9,615 nt of DNA from Oscillospiraceae bacterium (lineage in GTDB: Bacteria > Bacillota > Clostridia > Oscillospirales > Oscillospiraceae). The stretch is taken from positions 1-9,615 of the forward strand of contig JAITQY010000062.1 in the NCBI GenBank assembly GCA_031288675.1. Reading direction: 5' to 3'. How positions within the stretch are numbered: position 1 is the stretch's first letter; every line of letters starts with the position of its first letter. The notes beneath the pieces were generated by a model, which made no database searches, had not been told where the DNA came from, and saw nothing but the letters and a program-made list of their open reading frames with translations. Positions 5,845 through 9,615 of the stretch are shown in pieces. The translations under genes and the position numbers were made by a program.

Positions 5845-6306
5845 ATGATAAAAAATATTGAATCGGGAGAAAACGCTAAATATATCGTCCAGACTTTACA
5901 GGCTCCGGCGACCGGAACTCCGGTATTTCAGGCGTTCTATAAGACGTGGGCGGACAGAATCCTGTGGATTGACGGAGAGGTCGTGCCGGGTGCGTTCCAA
6001 ATGAACACATCGTGGTACTTCGCCGCGCCGGAATCCGGTAAGGAGCAAGTGTTTGACGAACACGCGCACGGATACGACGAGATAATAGGGTTCTTCGGTT
6101 CTAATCCGGAAGATAAATATGACTTGGGAGCGGTCATTCAGCTTGCGATAGACGGCGAATGGCATGAGCTTACACGCTCCAGCCTGATTTTTGTGCCTGG
6201 CGGAATGAAACATATGCCGCTTAGGATACTTAAAGTTGACCGTCCTATTTTTCACTTCAGCGTAGTTATGAATTCGGCGTATGACGGTGAAACGGCGTAC
6301 AAGTAA
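5845..6306 (+). CDS. Single-domain cupin protein
   Basis: A 153-aa protein with a complete cupin metal site: EHAHGYDE (H73, H75, E79) as motif 1 and VPGGMKHMPL (118-126; H123) as motif 2. These four residues normally bind one Fe, Mn, Ni or Zn ion in the barrel. Cupins include dioxygenases, isomerases and sugar- or ligand-binding proteins, so the reaction cannot be assigned. There is no signal peptide. The ATG at 5845 is preferred over the in-frame TTG at 5833 by codon type, but neither has a Shine-Dalgarno; the upstream sequence is a T-rich run. This start coincides with the right edge of the AT-rich block, so its original leader may have been replaced. It may once have followed the MoaF-like gene directly. 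Confidence 0.8.
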   Translation: MIKNIESGENAKYIVQTLQAPATGTPVFQAFYKTWADRILWIDGEVVPGAFQMNTSWYFAAPESGKEQVFDEHAHGYDEIIGFFGSNPEDKYDLGAVIQLAIDGEWHELTRSSLIFVPGGMKHMPLRILKVDRPIFHFSVVMNSAYDGETAYK

Positions 6307-6589
6307 AGCGTTTGCAAAAGTATTAGAAAAAGCGGCATAATTTCGCGAGCCATAACGCGCGCGGGGACAAGTTGCCGTTGCGCGAATTGTCGTGTCTGTT
6401 GGCGTATTGCTTTGGGGAACACGCGTGTCAGAACGGTAACAATTAAGAAATTGTAAACATACAAAATGTGAAAATAATCAGAAATCTTTTTTATTCGACC
6501 GCATATTTCCTGTATCGCCCTTAGTTTACATAATTTACAACCCTGTTTCACATTGTAACAAAAAAAATTAGGTTTTTATAAAAAAACTA
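6307..6589. other. Intergenic region upstream of ftsZ with clustered short inverted motifs
   Basis: About 280 bp hold no credible gene. They contain the 10-bp palindrome ACACGCGTGT (6419-6428). AATGTGAAA (6465-6473) is the inverse of TTTCACATT (6546-6554). TGTAAAC (6452-6458) faces GTTTACA (6524-6530). TAACAATTAAG near 6437-6447 is nearly repeated at the ftsZ -10 as TTACAATTAAG. These could be binding sites for regulators of ftsZ, but the AT-rich composition makes chance matches likely. Confidence 0.35.
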
Positions 6590-6618
6590 TTGACGAGCCT
6601 TAAGATAGGTGTTACAAT
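6590..6618 (+). promoter_or_regulatory. Sigma-A promoter of ftsZ
   Basis: TTGACG (6590-6595), a 17-bp spacer and TACAAT (6613-6618) match the consensus at 5 of 6 positions in each box. Transcription would start near 6625, about 38 nt before the ftsZ ATG. An A/T-rich tract lies just upstream (6561-6588) and may act as an UP element. Confidence 0.8.
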
Positions 6619-6662
6619 TAAGCAAAATGAAGATTTCTATCTAAAGGATGGTTTACATAATT

Positions 6663-7793
6663 ATGGCTTTTACCTTAGAAAACGACGCTGTCGTTAACAT
6701 CAAAGTCGTCGGCGTAGGCGGAGCGGGTAACAATGTTGTTAACCGTATGATTGAGGCTCAGGTTCAGGGCGTGGAGTTCATCGCGGTAAACACAGACCGT
6801 CAGGTACTGGCGGTGTCCAGAGCTTCCACTACGATACAAATCGGCGAAAAGCTCACTCACGGTCAGGGCGCGGGCGCCGATCCTGACGTAGGGCGCAAGT
6901 CGGCGGAAGAAAGCCGTAACAATATTGTCAAGGCGCTTGAGAATACTGATATGGTATTCATCACTGCGGGAATGGGAGGCGGTACCGGAACCGGTGCGGC
7001 GCCTATCGTTGCGGATATTGCCCGGGAGCTGAATATACTAACTGTAGGCGTCGTTACCAAGCCGTTCAGTTTTGAAGGCCGCCGCCGCAGGGAGCAGGCT
7101 GAATACGGAATAAGCGAGCTGTTAGAGAAAGTAGACAGTCTACTTGTGATTCCTAACGACAGGTTAAAGTTCACCACTGACCAAAAAATTACGATGATCA
7201 ATGCGTTTGCGATTGCCGATGCGGTACTTCTTCAGGCAGTTACAAGCGTATCTAATCTTATCACTGACACAGGGTTTATCAATCTCGACTTTGCCGATTT
7301 AAGCAGCATTCTGAAAAGCGGAGGCTATGCTCATATGGGCGTCGGTCGTGCCAGCGGCAAGAATAAGGCTGAGGACGCGGCAAAAGCGGCAGTTGCCAGT
7401 CCGCTTATGGAGACCTCCATTGAGGGTGCGCGCGGCGTGGTCGTAAGCATTACAGGCAGCGATGATATGACGCTTGACGAGGTTGAAGCGGCTGCCGGAA
7501 TGGTTGAGCGCGCGGCTCATCCGGATGCTAATATCATCTTCGGCGCGTCATTTGACCCGGCTCTGAACGATGAAATTAAAGTCGTTGTCATTGCCGCGGA
7601 TTTTGCTGTTGCTGAGCGCACGCTGCCTACTGATTTCACCAGCCACCGCAGCGGAACCGGCATCCGCTCGGGCGGCTTCTATAGTAACCCTCCGTCAGAA
7701 GCGGCTACGGAAACTCCGATGACGGCAACACCTACGGACGATGACAACGACGATCCGTTTGAGAAGATATTAGAGATTTTTAACTCGAAGTAA
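6663..7793 (+). CDS. ftsZ: Cell division protein FtsZ
   Basis: A 376-aa tubulin homologue that polymerises with GTP into the cytokinetic Z ring on the inner face of the membrane. The GTP-binding N-domain shows GVGGAGNN (17-24), the tubulin signature GGGTGTGAAP (105-114) and NTD (43-45). The T7 loop NLDFADL (207-213) supplies the catalytic Asp residues that complete the active site of the next subunit. After residue 320 comes a low-complexity linker and an acidic C-terminal peptide ending DPFEKILEIFNSK, in place of the DIPxFLR-type tail found in many other bacteria. This form is familiar in Ruminococcaceae. Start choice is between ATG 6648 and ATG 6663. The latter gives the usual MAFxLEN N-terminus, although the AAAGGA at 6643-6648 is rather far from it (14 nt). 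No ftsA or other dcw-cluster gene is adjacent. Confidence 0.97.
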   Translation: MAFTLENDAVVNIKVVGVGGAGNNVVNRMIEAQVQGVEFIAVNTDRQVLAVSRASTTIQIGEKLTHGQGAGADPDVGRKSAEESRNNIVKALENTDMVFITAGMGGGTGTGAAPIVADIARELNILTVGVVTKPFSFEGRRRREQAEYGISELLEKVDSLLVIPNDRLKFTTDQKITMINAFAIADAVLLQAVTSVSNLITDTGFINLDFADLSSILKSGGYAHMGVGRASGKNKAEDAAKAAVASPLMETSIEGARGVVVSITGSDDMTLDEVEAAAGMVERAAHPDANIIFGASFDPALNDEIKVVVIAADFAVAERTLPTDFTSHRSGTGIRSGGFYSNPPSEAATETPMTATPTDDDNDDPFEKILEIFNSK

Positions 7794-7806
7794 TATCAGA
7801 ATATAA

Positions 7807-7845
7807 AAATATCCCCGGATGCACAATGTGCATCCGGGGATATTT
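7807..7845. terminator. Bidirectional terminator between ftsZ and the converging operon
   Basis: A perfect 18-bp stem (7807-7824 with 7828-7845) closes a 3-nt loop. The arms contain ATCCCCGGATGCAC and its complement. It begins 13 bp after the ftsZ stop and ends 2 bp before the stop codon of the minus-strand gene. The A/T ends of the stem supply a U-rich 3' side in both directions, better on the minus strand (TTTTTATATTCTG). It almost certainly serves both converging units. Confidence 0.9.
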
Positions 7846-7847
7846 AA

Positions 7848-8636
7848 TTACTCAATTATTTCGGCGTACATTTGAGCCTCTTCAATGAAGCGGTCATATT
7901 CTTCCTGAGTGATAAAACCAGTTTCAATGTTGTGGTTTTGATTTTCTAAAAACTCTTCCCATTGCGTTTTGACAGGCTCGCCGGACGCTTCAAATTCTTC
8001 TACTTGCTTTACAAGTTCTTCGAGCGTGATTTCTCTGTCGCCAAAATATGTCCGCAGAATAGGATCACCTTCCGTTTCTTCATATCTACCCTGCACAGCT
8101 CCGGCAATATAAAACTGTGTCTCATTTGTGATATATCCGCCCCCTATGCCGGGATATTTGAGAAACAGCAAATATTTATTACCGATTTCAAATGGAGGTT
8201 CTAATTCTGCAATAACCTCTAAGCCGTCAATTATTCCGCCCTCCAAACGAATAGGGACATTTGATATGTCATATTCAGGTCTTCTGTTTTGCAGAATGAT
8301 CTCAGGGTCAATGTAATAGTCCGTGAAAACACTAAAGCTTCCTGACACATCTTCTCCGTCAGCTGCGGCGCGAACTGACGCAACGGAACGGATTTTTATC
8401 GGGTCACCGTTGTCGTATATCGTGCCGTATACAATAACGTCCGCTTCGGCAATTAGTTGTGTTACATCCTTTTCTACAAGCAATCCTGAACTAATGATTT
8501 TATCTGTTTTTCTTATCCCTGTGGGTTGGATTTCCTGCCTTGGAGAGTTTATCAGTACTGCCTTTGATATAAAAAACGACATCACTGGTAATCCGACCAA
8601 AATCGATATAATTATTACTATTTTTAATTTTTTCAT
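7848..8636 (-). CDS. Exported or membrane-anchored protein of unknown function, partner of the matrixin gene
   Basis: A 262-aa protein I cannot assign to a named family. Residues 1-6 are basic and about 5-27 form a hydrophobic segment, so it is exported or N-terminally anchored; there is no lipobox cysteine. The extracytoplasmic part has KDVTQLIAEADVIVYGTI (about 56-73), a Tyr-rich strand (FTDYYID), VPIRLEGGIIDG, then PPFEIGNKYLLFLKYP and GAVQGRY. This order (ADVIVxG, a Gly-Gly turn, FxxGxKYLLFL, QGxY) is a pattern I associate with uncharacterised beta-rich domains of secreted Firmicute and actinobacterial proteins. The last 60 residues are acidic and helical. The ATG follows GGAGG by 9 nt and lies 18 bp after the matrixin stop, so the two form an operon. 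Possible roles are protease partner, chaperone or inhibitor, all inferred from position. Confidence 0.8.
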   Translation of the reverse strand: MKKLKIVIIISILVGLPVMSFFISKAVLINSPRQEIQPTGIRKTDKIISSGLLVEKDVTQLIAEADVIVYGTIYDNGDPIKIRSVASVRAAADGEDVSGSFSVFTDYYIDPEIILQNRRPEYDISNVPIRLEGGIIDGLEVIAELEPPFEIGNKYLLFLKYPGIGGGYITNETQFYIAGAVQGRYEETEGDPILRTYFGDREITLEELVKQVEEFEASGEPVKTQWEEFLENQNHNIETGFITQEEYDRFIEEAQMYAEIIE

Positions 8637-8654
8637 ATATTTTATCCTCCTTAT

Positions 8655-9233
8655 TTAATAAATCCACTGGATTCCATTAATATCGTCTTGTGCCAATGTT
8701 CTTCTGACGGTATTTACCGGCATTTGATAGAACATAACTGCTCCGTTAGCATATGATTCACTAAGTCCGGCAGCGTGTCCAAGCTCATGCCAAAATACGG
8801 AGCCGGTATCAAGACAACCTATCTGAGCGCTGTTTGCCCAGTTCAAATACATATTAATATTTATGTCTGCACTGGTTATATAACTTCCAATATAATAACG
8901 TTTCGTGTTTCCGGCATAAACATTACTACCCATGTCTACTCGATAAACATAGTTGTTTCCGTCATCTTGCGGATATTGTGTAAGATGATGTGATGACCCT
9001 GACCTACCCAAGATATTTTTAGTACGTCCGGCTTTGGCGTTCCACTCCAGTACCCCGTCTAAAAAATGAGCCTTTGATAATGATGAAAAGTTTGCGTTCA
9101 TTGTAAATTCTATTGTAGTATTACTTGCAATGGAATATCCGCTTGCCGAGTAACCATATACCATAACTGGAATCCCCAGTGACAGCAGAACTGACATCAA
9201 CATAAGTAAACCTAAAAGTCTTTTTATTCTCAT
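8655..9233 (-). CDS. Secreted matrixin-type zinc metalloprotease with altered third ligand
   Basis: A 192-aa preprotein with an N-terminal signal peptide (basic RIKR, hydrophobic 6-25, probable cleavage about 27-30). The mature part of about 165 aa is a compact metzincin catalytic domain. WNAKAG (64-69) and ADININMYLN (122-131) match matrixin strands. The zinc motif is HELGHAAGLSE (149-159), followed by a Met-turn candidate in AVMFYQ (165-170) and the typical matrixin C-terminus LAQDDINGIQWIY. Residue 159 is Glu (codon GAA) where metzincins normally have His, or Asp in snapalysins. There is no recognisable propeptide cysteine switch. The enzyme would act outside the membrane on unknown proteins. 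GGAGAAGG lies 9-13 nt before the ATG. It is the first full-size gene of an operon with the unknown exported protein downstream. Confidence 0.88.
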   Translation of the reverse strand: MRIKRLLGLLMLMSVLLSLGIPVMVYGYSASGYSIASNTTIEFTMNANFSSLSKAHFLDGVLEWNAKAGRTKNILGRSGSSHHLTQYPQDDGNNYVYRVDMGSNVYAGNTKRYYIGSYITSADININMYLNWANSAQIGCLDTGSVFWHELGHAAGLSESYANGAVMFYQMPVNTVRRTLAQDDINGIQWIY

Positions 9234-9280
9234 AACGACCTTCTCCTTTTGTGTAAGATTATTTATTTCTTAAGTTTAAT

Positions 9281-9319
9281 CTATCTGTCGGCGGTGACAG
9301 GATACATTGAATACCACAT
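9281..9319 (-). CDS. Possible 12-codon leader ORF before the matrixin operon
   Basis: On the minus strand an ATG (9319-9317) opens the frame MWYSMYPVTADR and ends at TAG (9283-9281). It is preceded by AGAGGTGAT (9332-9324), of which GAGGTGAT is fully complementary to the 16S anti-Shine-Dalgarno, at the ideal 8-nt spacing from GAGG. The frame lies in the leader of the matrixin operon and stops 47 nt before the matrixin ATG. It is rich in aromatic residues and has no hydrophobic export segment. It could be a regulatory leader peptide, a short secreted or signalling peptide, or a chance frame behind a Shine-Dalgarno-like sequence. No terminator/antiterminator pair is evident after it. Confidence 0.4.
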   Translation of the reverse strand: MWYSMYPVTADR

Positions 9320-9343
9320 TGGTATCACCTCTCTTATATTCTC

Positions 9344-9371
9344 ACCATATTCACCTTGTGTTATTTGTAAA
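9344..9371 (-). promoter_or_regulatory. Weak candidate promoter of the matrixin operon
   Basis: On the minus strand, TTTACA (9371-9366) and TATGGT (9349-9344) are 16 bp apart. The -35 matches at 5 of 6 positions and the -10 at 4 of 6. The start would fall near 9337, just before the Shine-Dalgarno of the 12-codon ORF. A competing -10, TATAAG (9338-9333), has no -35 and would remove part of that Shine-Dalgarno. Confidence 0.35.
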
Positions 9372-9402
9372 TAAATTAAAATAAAGGACTTTATTATTTA
9401 GT

Positions 9403-9441
9403 GAGAGGCTTTACCGGATTTTCGGTAAAGCCTCTCTTTTT
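9403..9441 (+). terminator. Intrinsic-terminator hairpin next to the glycyl radical enzyme stop
   Basis: GAGAGGCTTTACCG (9403-9416) pairs perfectly over 14 bp with 9423-9436 around a 6-nt loop. The plus strand then has TTTTT (9437-9441), so it is a classical terminator for plus-strand RNA. On the minus strand, the direction of both neighbouring genes, it immediately follows the stop codon of the glycyl radical enzyme but is followed by ACTAAATAATAAAG rather than a U run. It probably still ends or protects the minus-strand transcript. Confidence 0.75.
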
Positions 9442-9615
9442 CAAAACGTCAGTTCCGTTCGCCCGATTAAGTCATTTTGCAAGTCTTCGGAAAGCTCCAC
9501 GAAGTATGCGCTGTAGCCCGCAATACGCACTACAAGCCCTTTGAATTTATCCGGATTATTCTTTGCCGCGAGCAGAGTTTCGCGCCCGACAATCGAAAAC
9601 TGCGACTGCATTCCT
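9441..9615 (-). CDS. Glycyl radical enzyme (PFL/diol-dehydratase-like), C-terminal fragment
   Basis: The visible 57 residues are the C-terminus of a glycyl radical enzyme; the gene enters from the right edge. VVRIAGYSAYFVELS contains the radical loop (R-x-A-G-Y-S), and the glycine to be converted to the radical is encoded at 9518-9516. Upstream, RETLLAAKNNPDKFKGL matches the conserved helix before the loop, and the end, LQNDLIGRTELTF, is the usual closing helix. The GYSA form and the RTE ending fit the glycerol/diol dehydratase, PflD, hydroxyproline dehydratase or C-C lyase branches rather than classical PflB, but the substrate class is decided by active-site residues outside the window. Such enzymes are made active by a radical SAM activase, which is not found downstream here. 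The organism must be at least facultatively anaerobic. Confidence 0.85.
   Translation of the reverse strand, partial: GMQSQFSIVGRETLLAAKNNPDKFKGLVVRIAGYSAYFVELSEDLQNDLIGRTELTF

Noticed and set aside
6252..6551. A 99-codon minus-strand frame between the cupin gene and ftsZ
   Set aside because: It overlaps the cupin 3' end, has no ribosome-binding site, and its composition looks random.
8323..8658. A 111-codon plus-strand frame ending in a hydrophobic segment
   Set aside because: It is antisense to the signal segment of the minus-strand exported protein, which has a ribosome-binding site and operon context.

Overview
The window looks like chromosomal DNA from an anaerobic, low-to-mid GC Firmicute, probably a gut-type Clostridia (Oscillospiraceae/Ruminococcaceae-like). 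The basis is purine-rich Shine-Dalgarno sites, sigma-A type promoters, a clostridial-style FtsZ, a PaaK/ACT-domain pair, and a glycyl radical enzyme, which is an oxygen-sensitive anaerobe enzyme. No rRNA, tRNA, CRISPR array or recognisable transposase is present.

Left part (1-3071, all minus strand). Reading in the direction of transcription: a branched-chain aminotransferase (ilvE) with a good promoter, a phenylacetate-CoA ligase family enzyme (paaK), a tandem ACT-domain protein, a short hairpin, and the first 11 codons of S-adenosylmethionine synthetase (metK), which runs off the left edge. The set fits amino-acid transamination and acyl-CoA activation. The paaK ribosome-binding site is separated from its start codon by a 52-bp segment with inverted ends, which looks like a small inserted repeat.

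Middle part (3107-6306). A divergent intergenic region carries a mosaic of short repeats. A textbook promoter (TTGACA, 17 bp, TATAAT) then drives a MoaF-like, lipocalin-fold protein. After a strong hairpin comes an AT-rich two-gene block, a 59-aa DUF2188-like protein and a HAD-superfamily hydrolase, and then a GC-richer single-domain cupin with no visible ribosome-binding site. The AT-rich block looks like an insertion between the MoaF-like gene and the cupin gene.

Right part (6307-9615). ftsZ stands alone behind its own promoter. It converges, through a shared bidirectional terminator, on a minus-strand operon for extracytoplasmic proteins: a secreted matrixin-type zinc protease with Glu at the usual third zinc-ligand position, and a membrane-anchored or secreted protein of unknown function. 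This operon is preceded by a possible 12-codon leader ORF with a near-perfect Shine-Dalgarno. The right edge holds the C-terminal 57 residues of a glycyl radical enzyme, including the glycyl-radical loop.

The least ordinary parts are the matrixin operon with its leader ORF, the AT-rich DUF2188-HAD block, and the repeat-disrupted start of paaK.
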